Of a stretch of DNA of 64,000 bases, positions 7,751-16,573 are shown one piece after another. The stretch is taken from contig DPDV01000007.1 of NCBI GenBank assembly GCA_003534295.1, positions 35,489 through 99,488 of the forward strand, given 5' to 3'. Below the pieces are notes generated by a model. That model was not told the origin of the DNA, made no database searches, and saw only the letters and a list, made by a program, of their open reading frames with translations. Both the position numbers and the translations under genes were made by a program. How positions within the stretch are numbered: the stretch's first letter is position 1; each line of letters opens with the position of its first letter. This DNA is from Clostridiales bacterium. GTDB taxonomy: Bacteria > Bacillota > Clostridia > TANB77 > CAG-508.

Positions 7751-8119
7751 ATGAGTAAAAAAGGCTTTCATGGGAATGGGAGATATTATTATGAAAACGG
7801 ATATCGTTCAAAAAAAGCAGTGAGAGACACTTATCCAGAAGGAAATGATGAAGAAATTCGTGGAATTAATAAAGTAAGAGATGAACTTATGCGAAAAATT
7901 GATAGTGTAACAAGAGCTTATGCAAGTAAGTGTGCAGGAAGAATGTTAAGTGATGTGGTTAATGAGATATATGGTATATTTGCAGAAGAATGTGAGAAAC
8001 ATAGAGAAGCTGGTTATGTAGAATCCGTTAGCGAAGAAATAATTAAAAATAGAATAAAAGATGTATTAATTAGAGAATATAATAAGCTAAATGCTAGTGG
8101 AGAGCATGATGAAAGATAG
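7751..8119 (+). CDS. Conserved hypothetical protein, 122 residues
   Basis: This basic, soluble, helical protein is not recognised. The start at 7751 has AGGAGG seven bases upstream; an ATG at 7745 lies too close to it. The N-terminus is glycine/tyrosine-rich (KGFHGNGRYYYENGY) and the rest is amphipathic helix with two Cys-Ala/Glu contacts. It overlaps trmR at its 3' end, so the two are coupled and may be functionally linked, for instance in tRNA handling. That link is inference. Confidence 0.65.
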   Translation: MSKKGFHGNGRYYYENGYRSKKAVRDTYPEGNDEEIRGINKVRDELMRKIDSVTRAYASKCAGRMLSDVVNEIYGIFAEECEKHREAGYVESVSEEIIKNRIKDVLIREYNKLNASGEHDER

Positions 8120-8684
8120 CATTAAGCAGAAAGCTTTGGAAAACCATATTCCAATATTAATGGATGATACATTAGAAGTTATAGCCAAGATATTAAAACA
8201 GAATAATCCCAAAAGCATATTGGAAATAGGAACTGCTGTGGGTTATTCTGCAATATGCTTTTCTGAGTTTCTTACAGAAGGTGGAAAAATAGATACAATA
8301 GAGAGAGATGTTCAAAGAGCAGAAGAGGCGATTGAGAACATAAAACAAGTTGGGGTAGAAGATAAAATAAATGTAATAATAGGTGATGCTGTAGATATTC
8401 TCCCTACACTAAACAATAAATATGATATTGTTTTTATTGATGCTGCAAAAGGAAAGTATCCATTTTTCCTAGAACAAGCTATTAGAATGGTTAATAAAAA
8501 TGGAATAATAATAGCAGATAATGTTTTATATAAAGGCTATGTATTGGGCGATTATAACAAACATAAGCAACGAACAGCAGTAAGAAACTTAAGAGAGTAT
8601 ATATATAAAATAACAAATACCCCTAATATTCAAACAGAAATATTAGAGGTAGGAGATGGATTAGCTATTTCTAAAATGATTTAA
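8109..8684 (+). CDS. trmR: tRNA 5-hydroxyuridine methyltransferase / O-methyltransferase family 3
   Basis: The ~191-residue SAM-dependent O-methyltransferase has motif I LEIGTAVGYSA, then DTIERD (acidic ribose-binding loop), VFIDAAKGKY (metal-binding Asp) and IIADNVLYKGY. These are hallmarks of the caffeoyl-CoA O-methyltransferase-like family that includes TrmR (YrrM), which methylates 5-hydroxyuridine in the tRNA wobble position to 5-methoxyuridine. GGAG lies six bases before the ATG at 8109. A U32-family gene at 9353 may supply the hydroxylation step, as in the yrrM-yrrN-yrrO group of Bacillus subtilis; here a membrane protein gene on the other strand separates the two. Confidence 0.8.
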   Translation: MKDSIKQKALENHIPILMDDTLEVIAKILKQNNPKSILEIGTAVGYSAICFSEFLTEGGKIDTIERDVQRAEEAIENIKQVGVEDKINVIIGDAVDILPTLNNKYDIVFIDAAKGKYPFFLEQAIRMVNKNGIIIADNVLYKGYVLGDYNKHKQRTAVRNLREYIYKITNTPNIQTEILEVGDGLAISKMI

Positions 8685-9220
8685 ATAATATATCGTATAC
8701 AAGAAAGGACGGTGTCTGCTATAAAAACAACCAAAACAGTTGATATAGCAGTCACTTGAATTTTATGTGGGATTTTTGCTAAAATTAAATTGACATGTTT
8801 TTTTATAAAAGGATACAAATGATTTATAAAAAGTATAGCAATAAACCCCCATGCAAATGCGTGAAAAATACTAATACGACCATTTATATTTAAAAAGCGC
8901 TCAGAATAGTCCCACCATTTTAAACCGAATAAAGCATCCAAACCAAAACTTACAATATATTCGAAAAAAGTGAATATAGCAACTGAAGAAAAAAATAACT
9001 TTATTGAATTTTTTCTATATTTACTTAAAATTATTATTAAAATTAATGCACCATATCCATAAATAGGGCATATTGGACCATATAAAAAGCCTCTTTTAGA
9101 AAAATAGCCCATTACATAAGCACAATAAAAGGTTTCCATTATCCAACCCAATAATGCAAATGTAAAAAAATAGATTATGTATATGTAATGCCTAGATAGT
9201 TTTTTATTATTAATTTCCAT
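8681..9220 (-). CDS. CmpB-type putative ABC transporter permease, membrane protein
   Basis: The protein has 179 residues and about five membrane segments. Signature stretches are FALLGWIMETFYC, RGFLYGPICPIYG and the WWDYS ... NINGRI pair, typical of the PF06541 (ABC_trans_CmpB) family. No ATPase partner lies nearby, so the transport annotation is nominal; many family members are solitary. AAGGAG stands eight bases before the start codon. Its 3' end overlaps that of trmR by four bases, tail to tail. Confidence 0.8.
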   Translation of the reverse strand: MEINNKKLSRHYIYIIYFFTFALLGWIMETFYCAYVMGYFSKRGFLYGPICPIYGYGALILIIILSKYRKNSIKLFFSSVAIFTFFEYIVSFGLDALFGLKWWDYSERFLNINGRISIFHAFAWGFIAILFINHLYPFIKKHVNLILAKIPHKIQVTAISTVLVVFIADTVLSCIRYII

Positions 9221-9352
9221 ATATAATGCTCCTTTAACATTAATATAATAACAGATTATACTAAAAAAGTAAAATAAATTTATGAAAATTATGAAATGAT
9301 TTATAATTATTTAAGTAATAATTATGGATTGATGAAAGGAATGATGGTTAAT

Positions 9353-10582
9353 ATGAAAAAAGTAGAATTATTGGCTCCGGCAGGTTCTTTTGAAAAGGCT
9401 AAAACAGCTTTTTTATACGGCGCAGACGCTGTTTATTGCGGAACAGGAAGTCTGTCACTAAGAAGTAGATCAGAAGTGAATGATAATGAATTAGCAAAAA
9501 CGATACAATACGCACATAGTATAGGCAAAAAAGTTTATGCGGCAATTAATATTTATGCTTGGGATAGTTATTATGATGAAATAAAAAAACAAGCCAAAAT
9601 GCTAAATGAATTGAAAGTAGACGGAATTATTGCTTCAGATGGAGGAGTAATTGATGTTATAAAAAAAGAAGCACCAGATATAGACATACATATAAGTACA
9701 CAAGCAAATACGGTTAGTTATCATAGTGCAAATTTTTGGCATAAAAATGGTGCTAAAAGAGTAATTTTGGGAAGAGAATTAAACAAAGAACAAATTAAGG
9801 AAATAATAAAAAATAAAGAAGCGGGATTGGAAGTAGAAATATTTGTACATGGAGCAATTTGCTTTGGATATTCTGGTAGGTGTTTTTTAAGTGACTTTTT
9901 AGCAAGTAGAAGTGCAAATTTAGGTGATTGTGCACAAAGTTGCAGATGGGCATATAATGTGTATGTAGAAGAAAACAATAACCCAGGAAATTTGATGCCT
10001 GTAGAACACGATGAAAAGGGAACATATATATTTTCATCAAAGGATTTATGTTTGATAAAAGAAATTCCAGAAATAATAGATATGGGAGTAGAAAGTCTAA
10101 AAATTGAAGGAAGATTAAAAACAGAATATTATTTAGCCTCAGTAGTTAATGCATACAGAAATGCTATAGATGATTATATGAAAAATCCAAATGAATATGA
10201 TTATAATAAATATTTAAAAGAGCTGGAAAAAACTAAAACAAGGGGATTAACAACATTTTATTTTAATGACAGAAATAATAAGGATTTTCAAGAATATGAT
10301 GGAAAGCAATACAATCCTAACTTTGAATTTGGAGGAAAGGTATTAGAAAACCAAGCAAATAAAACATTAATAGAAATACGCAATAAATTAAGTATAGGAG
10401 ATAAAATGGAAATATTAATTCCAGGAAAAATAGAAGTTGAAGAGTTTACCATACAAAAAATGTGGGATTCTGATACTGAAGAAGAGATTACAACCGTAAA
10501 TCCAGGGAAACAAGGACAAACTGTAAAATTAGAACTGCCAATTGAAGCAAAAACAGGATGGATATTAAGAAGAAGAAAATAA
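9353..10582 (+). CDS. U32 peptidase family protein, probably tRNA uridine 5-hydroxylation
   Basis: The ~409-residue protein begins KKVELLAPAG, the usual N-terminus of the U32 family, and has the signature EIFVHGAICFGYSGRC. Conserved Cys residues in the GRCFLSD and GDCAQSCRW stretches fit TrhP-type proteins, which are needed for prephenate-dependent formation of 5-hydroxyuridine in tRNA. The frame opens further upstream, but homology favours the ATG at 9353. With trmR at 8109 the window would hold both steps of 5-methoxyuridine synthesis. Only one U32 gene is seen, whereas Bacillus subtilis has two. The peptidase label is historical. Confidence 0.85.
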   Translation: MKKVELLAPAGSFEKAKTAFLYGADAVYCGTGSLSLRSRSEVNDNELAKTIQYAHSIGKKVYAAINIYAWDSYYDEIKKQAKMLNELKVDGIIASDGGVIDVIKKEAPDIDIHISTQANTVSYHSANFWHKNGAKRVILGRELNKEQIKEIIKNKEAGLEVEIFVHGAICFGYSGRCFLSDFLASRSANLGDCAQSCRWAYNVYVEENNNPGNLMPVEHDEKGTYIFSSKDLCLIKEIPEIIDMGVESLKIEGRLKTEYYLASVVNAYRNAIDDYMKNPNEYDYNKYLKELEKTKTRGLTTFYFNDRNNKDFQEYDGKQYNPNFEFGGKVLENQANKTLIEIRNKLSIGDKMEILIPGKIEVEEFTIQKMWDSDTEEEITTVNPGKQGQTVKLELPIEAKTGWILRRRK

Positions 10583-10586
10583 AATA

Positions 10587-11396
10587 TTATTTTTCTTCAA
10601 GCTTTTCGAAATTTAGAGCTAAACAGAAACAAATAATAAATAAACCAATGGAAATAATACCTTCAAAATTCAAATTGAAAGAAGGAATTAACACTAAAAC
10701 AGAACCAATTATAAAACCAATAATGCAATAAAAAGTTTTGGTGTAATAATAGTCTAAAAGATATTTTATTAAATTTAAAAATACAAGCCCACCAATAATA
10801 ACGCCAATTCCCAATGGAAATAAAACTGGCAAGTATAAGGTTGAAATAGAATCTAAATAAATATTATATATACCAAGTAATATTAAAATTACACTACTAC
10901 TAACACCAGGAACAACAATTCCTATGGACATTAAAAAACCACACAAAACAAGGTAGAAAAAATTTGAGTTTTCAATTGAAAGAAAATTAATATTACATTT
11001 ATTTTCAATGAAAATAAGCAGAACGGCAATAGCAAAAGTTGCAATCAAATACAACATATAAGTTAAGCGAAAGCCAACATCTTTATTGGCTTTTTTGCAT
11101 AAAATAGGAACTTCTCCTACTATTAATCCGATAAATGCAAATTTTGTTGGCGTTGGAAAAGTGGTAAATAGAAATTTTAGGACATTTCCTAAAGCTATAA
11201 TACCAACAAAACTGCCAGATGCAATTGGAAATAAAAATTTAAAATTATTTTTAGTGTCTTTAAAAAAATTTAAAACACTGTTTACTAGTTTTTCGTAAAT
11301 ACCGAATATTACGCATAAAACTCCACTGCTTATTCCAGGAAGTATTGCGCCAGCGCCTATTAAAATACCAATACAAAAATTTAAAATGTAATTCAT
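10587..11396 (-). CDS. DUF368 polyprenyl-phosphate transporter family membrane protein
   Basis: The 269-residue, highly hydrophobic protein has about eight membrane segments. It shows two copies of the DUF368 hallmark: GAGAILPGISSGVLCVIFGIYE near the N-terminus and GIVVPGVSSSVILILLGIY mid-protein, indicating an inverted-repeat transporter. DUF368 members (PopT) have been proposed to return undecaprenyl phosphate across the membrane for cell-wall synthesis. It follows sigK on the minus strand with a hairpin between them. Confidence 0.82.
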   Translation of the reverse strand: MNYILNFCIGILIGAGAILPGISSGVLCVIFGIYEKLVNSVLNFFKDTKNNFKFLFPIASGSFVGIIALGNVLKFLFTTFPTPTKFAFIGLIVGEVPILCKKANKDVGFRLTYMLYLIATFAIAVLLIFIENKCNINFLSIENSNFFYLVLCGFLMSIGIVVPGVSSSVILILLGIYNIYLDSISTLYLPVLFPLGIGVIIGGLVFLNLIKYLLDYYYTKTFYCIIGFIIGSVLVLIPSFNLNFEGIISIGLFIICFCLALNFEKLEEK

Positions 11397-11400
11397 AAAA

Positions 11401-11431
11401 TACCTCTATATAAAAATATTATATAGAGGTA
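11401..11431 (-). terminator. Terminator after sigK
   Basis: TACCTCTATATA and TATATAGAGGTA pair into a 12-base-pair hairpin between sigK and the DUF368 gene, both leftward. T-rich sequence flanks it on both sides. Confidence 0.65.
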
Positions 11432-11444
11432 AAAAATATTACAA

Positions 11445-12146
11445 TTATTCTTCAATTATTTCTTGAGCTAATTTGCCTATAGCTTTTGTTTCAATTCTGG
11501 ATACATAAGAACGTGATATTCCCATCATTTGCGCTATTTCACTTTGCGTTTTTGGCTTATCACCATTTAGGCCAAATCTTAACTCTAGGATAGTTTTTTC
11601 TCTTAGTTTAAGTACTTCTTTCATTTTATTATATAATTTTTTTATTTTGAATTTTAAATCAACTTCATCTTCTATAGGCTTGCTATTACTTTCCAAAATT
11701 TCTTGAAGGGTTATAGTATTATCATCTTTATCTTTTCCAATTGGATCTTCCAAGTATACTTCTGCACTTAATTTTTTAGTACTTCTTAAATACATTAAAA
11801 TTTCATTATCAACGCATCTAGAAACATATGTAGCAAGACGTACACCCTTAGAAGAATTGAAACTATTAATACCTTTTATTAACCCAATAGTACCAATTGA
11901 GATTAAATCATCTAATTCAATATTGGTGGAACTATATTTTTTACAAACATGAGCTACAAGTCTTAGATTTCGTTCAATTAAAATGTTTTTTGCTTCATCA
12001 TTTCCTTGAGAAAGTAGTTCCAAATAATATTGTTCTTCACTAGAAGAAAGTGGCTCAGGAAATAAACTATTGTTAGAAATATAACCAACTAAAAATATAG
12101 CAGATTCTAAAAAATGTAAAAAACCATTTAGTAAAAATGCAAGCAT
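11445..12146 (-). CDS. sigK: Sporulation sigma factor SigK
   Basis: The 233-residue sigma-70 family protein starts at 12146, five bases after GGAGG. It has the hydrophobic N-terminal pro-sequence of SigK, then LSSSEEQYYLELLSQG, region 2 (NLRLVAHVCKKY, ISIGTIGLIKGI, ATYVSRCVDNEILMYLR) and region 4 (LELRFGLNG, TQSEIAQMMGISRSYVSRIE). SigK drives late mother-cell genes in sporulation. The gene is continuous here, without the skin-type element that splits it in some species. The presence of a pro-sequence implies processing by an SpoIVFB-like protease elsewhere in the genome. Confidence 0.9.
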   Translation of the reverse strand: MLAFLLNGFLHFLESAIFLVGYISNNSLFPEPLSSSEEQYYLELLSQGNDEAKNILIERNLRLVAHVCKKYSSTNIELDDLISIGTIGLIKGINSFNSSKGVRLATYVSRCVDNEILMYLRSTKKLSAEVYLEDPIGKDKDDNTITLQEILESNSKPIEDEVDLKFKIKKLYNKMKEVLKLREKTILELRFGLNGDKPKTQSEIAQMMGISRSYVSRIETKAIGKLAQEIIEE

Positions 12147-12253
12147 AAAAACCTCCATAAAATATTTTTTTAGACCATTTGCTAAATTATATGAACAGAA
12201 AAAAATAAAGTGCATGACTTATTAAATAAAAATAAAAAAAGTTGAGTTTATCC

Positions 12254-12282
12254 TTGATATTTTACGTAGTTTATTGTATTAT
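12254..12282 (+). promoter_or_regulatory. Promoter of the 12.3-17 kb operon
   Basis: TTGATA (12254-12259) and TATTAT (12277-12282) are separated by 17 bases. It lies ~60 bases before the AAAGGGG/ATG of the gene at 12343. Confidence 0.55.
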
Positions 12283-12342
12283 ATAATATGTAAGAAAAAT
12301 GGAATAAAGGATGAAATATAAGATATAGAAAGGGGAAAAGCT

Positions 12343-12747
12343 ATGAAAAAATTTATAGCAGTCATAACAGTTTTTATGTGCCTATTAAGTGCAACCACAG
12401 TATATGCAGCAAATACAGAAAATGTAATAGAACCAACGAAAACAAGTGGAACTCTAGTTGAAATTAAGCAAAAAGAAATTAAAACAATGGAAGATTATGT
12501 AGAACAATATGGAAATGAAACATATGGATATGTTGCATACATACTAAACTTAGTTAGAATATATAGTATACCTTTTTGTTTTGTAGGAATAGTTATTAGT
12601 GCTATATATCGTTACGTAATAGGAATAAGAAAACTGGATGTGCAAGACAAAGGTTTTGGTGTAATGATAGGTATAGTAACAGTTTTAGTAATATGCCAAA
12701 TATTACCATTGATTTTTGCAATAGTAGTAAAAGGTTGGAGGGGTTAA
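12343..12747 (+). CDS. Small exported membrane protein, two membrane segments
   Basis: This 134-residue protein has a signal peptide (residues 1-22, ending VYAAN), a ~40-residue acidic outer segment, and two membrane helices at roughly 66-88 and 103-128. The size and layout recall VirB2/TrbC pilin-like proteins, but no specific motif confirms it. It ends five bases before the MinD-like gene, whose ribosome binding site lies in its last codons, so the two are co-translated. Together with the MinD-like and GAF proteins it may form a membrane-linked assembly; this is inference. Confidence 0.7.
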   Translation: MKKFIAVITVFMCLLSATTVYAANTENVIEPTKTSGTLVEIKQKEIKTMEDYVEQYGNETYGYVAYILNLVRIYSIPFCFVGIVISAIYRYVIGIRKLDVQDKGFGVMIGIVTVLVICQILPLIFAIVVKGWRG

Positions 12748-12751
12748 ACAA

Positions 12752-15178
12752 ATGAAGGTATTGTTTGCAGTTGGCAATGAAAAAATATCAGAAGCGATTA
12801 TAAAAGAATATCAAAAGAATTATTCAGAAGAAATAATAAGCAAAAATGTATATTATTTTAATGCAATACAGAAGGAATTACAAAAAGATAAGTCATATGA
12901 TAGAATAATTATAAGTGAAGATTTAGAAGCATTTTCAAACAATAATTATGACGAGATTGATAGATTTATAAGAGGCAAGTTAGACAACATATCAGCAGAA
13001 GCAACAAGCAATTCGGGAGCAGACATACCAATAATACTTATATGCAATGACAGAAGGGCTAAATCAGAAATTTTCTTAAATGAAATATTAAAAAGCAAAA
13101 TCTATAATGCGTTATTAGGACAAGATAGAAACGTATCAAAAATTTGTGAATTAGTCTACAAACCTAGAAATCAAAAAGAAGCAATAGCATATTATCAAGT
13201 GAGAACAGAAGATTCAGAAGCTATGTTTAGCAGAGAAGAAGACGTAAGCGAGACAGAAATTCAAAATATCATTAATCACTATAAAAAGTTAGGCAAAAAT
13301 GAAGAAAAATATATTGAAAGCTTTAATAGTATTGCAACTCAATATACAGATGCACAATTAAGATTAATTGCACAATTTTTACCATTAAATGTTAAAGCTG
13401 TACTTGAGGCTAGATGTGAAAAATATCAAAAAATTGTAAGCTATGGTTCTAGCAGAAGCTCAGATGGAAAAAATAAAAAAACTCAAACAGCATATGAACC
13501 ACCAAGTGTTAAAGTTAAAAAGATAAAATCTAATATTAATGATAAAGAAGAAAATAAAAAAATAAAACTGATAGAAGAACAGTTAAAAAAGAATAAATTA
13601 ACCAAACCAGTAATTATACCAGAAGAAGTAAATGTATCAAATGTAAAAAAAGTTAAAACCAAACCAATAGAAGTGCAAGAAAAATTGAAAAAAGATCAAC
13701 TAGATGAAAAAGAAAAAACTAGTATAACTGAAGAGATAAAAACAGCGAAAGATATGAAAAAAGAAATAGAAGAAACACCACTAAGAAAAAGAGGAAGACC
13801 TAAAAAGGAAACTATTGCAGACAACAGTGAAGTAGAACCTCAAATAAAGAAAAAAAGAGGAAGGCCTAGAAAGGAACAGTCAGAAATAGATAACAGTGAT
13901 ATACGAGATGATTCTGAGCCAAAGGATATTGTTAATTTGTTTGATATGGATGAAGAAAAAGAAGATGATATTTTGCCAGGCCTTGAGGACCTAGAAGAAA
14001 CAACATTGCCGGGGTTAGATGATAAACTTCCTGAATCTGAAGAAATTGAAGAAAATGATAATATATTGCCAGGCCTTGAAGAGAGCAACGAAAAAGGAAG
14101 TTCATTGTCAGAATCAGACGAAGAACAGCAAAATATACTACCAGGATTTGAGGATTTTAGTAAAATGTCAGACGAAGATGATACAGTGCCTAAGTTTGAA
14201 AGTTTAGATAGGAATGAATACACAAATAAGGTTGCAAGCGAACAAGAGCAAAAAATAGAACCAATTAAAAATGTAGATATCGATATGAATTTGTCTAGCT
14301 TACTCACAAAAGATAAGAAAATAGTGGCTTTTGTAGGAACTTCAAAAAATGGGACATCCTTTATAGTTAATAATATAGCACAATTATTATCAGAAAAAGG
14401 CATAAAAACAGCAATACTTGATTTGACAAAAAATAAAAATGCATATTATGTATATACGGACAATCAAGAAGAATTAAGACAAACAGCAATTTCTTCTATA
14501 CCAAACTTAATTAATGGAATAGTAGAAGGAATTGTGGTAAACAAGAATTTAAGCGTATTTACTACTTTACCAAATGAAAATGATGTAATAAATAATTATT
14601 CTGAGATACTGGAAACTTTAATTAAAAATTATTCATTAATATTATTGGACTGTGATTTTGAAACAAATTTTGGATATTTTAAAGAAGCACAAGAAATTTA
14701 TTTGGTGCAAAGCTTTGATGTCTTAACAATTCAACCATTAACAGCATTTTTAAGGGATTTGAAAGCAAAAAGTATTTTAAATCCAGAAAAATTAAGAATA
14801 ATTTTAAACAAATCTTTAAGAGTAAGAAATGTGACTGACAAACTGATAATAGGTGGAATATCAGTATATAATGACCCTGCTATGTCATATATGACAGAAT
14901 TATTCAATAAGGACTTAATTAAATATTGTTCTATACCGTTTGAAGAACAGACATATTCAAGATATCTTGAAGGATTAGTAGAATGTAAAATTTCCTTAAA
15001 AGGATATTCTAAAAAATTCTTAATGTATCTGTCAAAATTAGGAAATATGGTTTATCCACTAATTAATAGTATGCCTCAAAAATCAATGAGCAATTATAAT
15101 AATATATATAAAAATAGTGAATCAAAATTTACAAATCAAATGAATGAAACATTAAATAAAATGAAAAATAAGTATTAA
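12752..15178 (+). CDS. Large MinD/CpaE-like protein with degenerate P-loop and acidic repeats
   Basis: The protein is 808 residues. Residues 1-230 are a mixed alpha/beta N-terminal domain (starting MKVLFAVGNEKISEAII, receiver-like or toprim-like in look). Residues ~240-400 are charged, with two RKRGRPKK/KKRGRPRK AT-hook-like motifs. Residues ~405-470 hold four copies of an (I/T)LPG(L/F)(E/D)D motif in an acidic linker. Residues ~520-790 form a MinD/ParA-like domain: KKIVAFVGTSKNGTSFIVNN occupies the P-loop position but lacks the GK(T/S) lysine; an ILLDCDFE Walker B-like strand is present. It may bind rather than hydrolyse nucleotide. GGAGGGG precedes the ATG. The neighbours are a small membrane protein and a GAF/GGDEF-like protein. 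Confidence 0.7.
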   Translation: MKVLFAVGNEKISEAIIKEYQKNYSEEIISKNVYYFNAIQKELQKDKSYDRIIISEDLEAFSNNNYDEIDRFIRGKLDNISAEATSNSGADIPIILICNDRRAKSEIFLNEILKSKIYNALLGQDRNVSKICELVYKPRNQKEAIAYYQVRTEDSEAMFSREEDVSETEIQNIINHYKKLGKNEEKYIESFNSIATQYTDAQLRLIAQFLPLNVKAVLEARCEKYQKIVSYGSSRSSDGKNKKTQTAYEPPSVKVKKIKSNINDKEENKKIKLIEEQLKKNKLTKPVIIPEEVNVSNVKKVKTKPIEVQEKLKKDQLDEKEKTSITEEIKTAKDMKKEIEETPLRKRGRPKKETIADNSEVEPQIKKKRGRPRKEQSEIDNSDIRDDSEPKDIVNLFDMDEEKEDDILPGLEDLEETTLPGLDDKLPESEEIEENDNILPGLEESNEKGSSLSESDEEQQNILPGFEDFSKMSDEDDTVPKFESLDRNEYTNKVASEQEQKIEPIKNVDIDMNLSSLLTKDKKIVAFVGTSKNGTSFIVNNIAQLLSEKGIKTAILDLTKNKNAYYVYTDNQEELRQTAISSIPNLINGIVEGIVVNKNLSVFTTLPNENDVINNYSEILETLIKNYSLILLDCDFETNFGYFKEAQEIYLVQSFDVLTIQPLTAFLRDLKAKSILNPEKLRIILNKSLRVRNVTDKLIIGGISVYNDPAMSYMTELFNKDLIKYCSIPFEEQTYSRYLEGLVECKISLKGYSKKFLMYLSKLGNMVYPLINSMPQKSMSNYNNIYKNSESKFTNQMNETLNKMKNKY

Positions 15179-15208
15179 CAGTATAGTAAATTTAAAGAGG
15201 TGAGTTTT

Positions 15209-16303
15209 TTGACATTAGCAATAATACTACTGCTTGTAATAATAATAGTAATTTTAATGATATACAATGTATCTATACATAAAAAAATAGAAAGTTTTTC
15301 CAACCTTAATCAAAAAGTAACAAGTTTAAATGTACTTCAAGATTTGCTTGATACAATTAGTGAATACACAACTACTAAGGAAAAATTTGCAAAAATTAAT
15401 AATATTCTGATAGAAAAGTATGGCATAAAATATTCAACAATAGTTGTTTATGATGGAGTTGAGTATGTTGTAAAAGCATCTAATGTTGATGAAAAACATT
15501 GGGATACATTAAGCAAATTACAAACAGAGCCGATATTTAAAGATAGTATACAGACAGCTACACCAAAATATTTAACAGTAGAAAGAGAAGGCGAAAAATT
15601 GCCATATCAAAAAAGTGAATTTGCAAGGGCAAAAGCTGCAATATTTTTCCCCTTATATATAGATAATGTATATATAGGATATTGGATAATAGAAGGAACA
15701 CAACCACATGAGTTTGATAATTTGGATGTTACAATTTTAGAGGTAGTAAAAAATAATATAGTGTCAGTTGTGAAAACAGTAACAACTCAACAGATATTAG
15801 AAAATATAGTAAGAGAAGACAAATTTAGTGGATTAAAATCAGTTGAATATTTATATGGCGACGGTAGAAAAATAATAGATAAATATACAATTTCGGCAGT
15901 ATGCTTATTTAAAATAATTAATATAGAAGAAATTAATAATAATATAAACAGAGAAACAGGAAATAATGTTATTACACAGGTTTCGCAAACAATAAAGGAC
16001 AAACTTCAATCGGAATATATATTTGTTAGATACATGGGACCAAAATTTGCAATAATTTTTTCAGGAATAGATCCACAATCAGCAGAGGAAATTTTAAAGG
16101 AAATAAAGGAATCTGTAGAAGAACTAAAAATTTCGCCAGTAGAAAATAATGAAAATCAAGATTACGGTATATATGCAAGAGCAAAGTTAAATTTTGCAGT
16201 AGCGGCATACTATAAGGGAACAGCTTTAGAAGAAGTTATGAGAAGATTAGAAGAATATTTAGACAATGCAGATAAAGAGGAAAATAGTATAAATTTTTTA
16301 TAG
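15209..16303 (+). CDS. Membrane-anchored GAF and degenerate GGDEF protein
   Basis: The ~364-residue protein has one N-terminal membrane helix (about residues 3-20), a coiled linker, a GAF-like sensory domain (about 50-190) and a C-terminal nucleotide-cyclase fold. In the cyclase domain the active-site loop reads RYMGPKFAIIF where active enzymes have RYGGDEFAIIL, so it should not make cyclic-di-GMP. A binding role is possible. The TTG at 15209 is preferred because GAGGTGA precedes it by five bases; a GTG at 15200 lies inside that binding site. It is followed by the IreB gene 14 bases on, suggesting a signalling role next to a kinase-pathway regulator. Confidence 0.7.
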   Translation: MTLAIILLLVIIIVILMIYNVSIHKKIESFSNLNQKVTSLNVLQDLLDTISEYTTTKEKFAKINNILIEKYGIKYSTIVVYDGVEYVVKASNVDEKHWDTLSKLQTEPIFKDSIQTATPKYLTVEREGEKLPYQKSEFARAKAAIFFPLYIDNVYIGYWIIEGTQPHEFDNLDVTILEVVKNNIVSVVKTVTTQQILENIVREDKFSGLKSVEYLYGDGRKIIDKYTISAVCLFKIINIEEINNNINRETGNNVITQVSQTIKDKLQSEYIFVRYMGPKFAIIFSGIDPQSAEEILKEIKESVEELKISPVENNENQDYGIYARAKLNFAVAAYYKGTALEEVMRRLEEYLDNADKEENSINFL

Positions 16304-16317
16304 GAGGTAATTGATAT

Positions 16318-16572
16318 ATGTCTATGGATGAAACAATGAGTTTTGAAGTAGAAAGAGAGAAGAATGTTAAAACAAAAGAAATACTTACAAAAGTATATCA
16401 AGCATTAGAAGAAAAGGGGTATAATCCAATAAATCAGATTGTGGGATATATATTATCAGGAGATCCTACATATATAACAAGCCATAATAATGCTAGAAAT
16501 TTGATAAGACAGTTAGAAAGAGATGAACTATTGGAAAAAATGGTAAGAAATTATATAGGATTAGGCGAATAA
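16318..16572 (+). CDS. ireB: IreB family regulatory protein (DUF965)
   Basis: The 84-residue protein contains the whole DUF965/IreB core: KEILTKVYQALEEKGYNP, QIVGYILSGDPTYITSHNNA and RDELLEKMVRNYI. IreB of Enterococcus is a phosphorylation target of the Ser/Thr kinase IreK and affects cephalosporin resistance. GGAGG precedes the ATG. It lies two bases before ruvX, the conserved Firmicutes order (yrzL-yrrK-yrzB in Bacillus subtilis). Confidence 0.9.
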   Translation: MSMDETMSFEVEREKNVKTKEILTKVYQALEEKGYNPINQIVGYILSGDPTYITSHNNARNLIRQLERDELLEKMVRNYIGLGE

Positions 16573-16573
16573 T

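Noticed and set aside
13840..14403. 187-codon minus-strand frame opposite the MinD-like gene
   Set aside because: The Ser-rich translation is the reverse of the acidic LPGLED repeat; there is no start signal.
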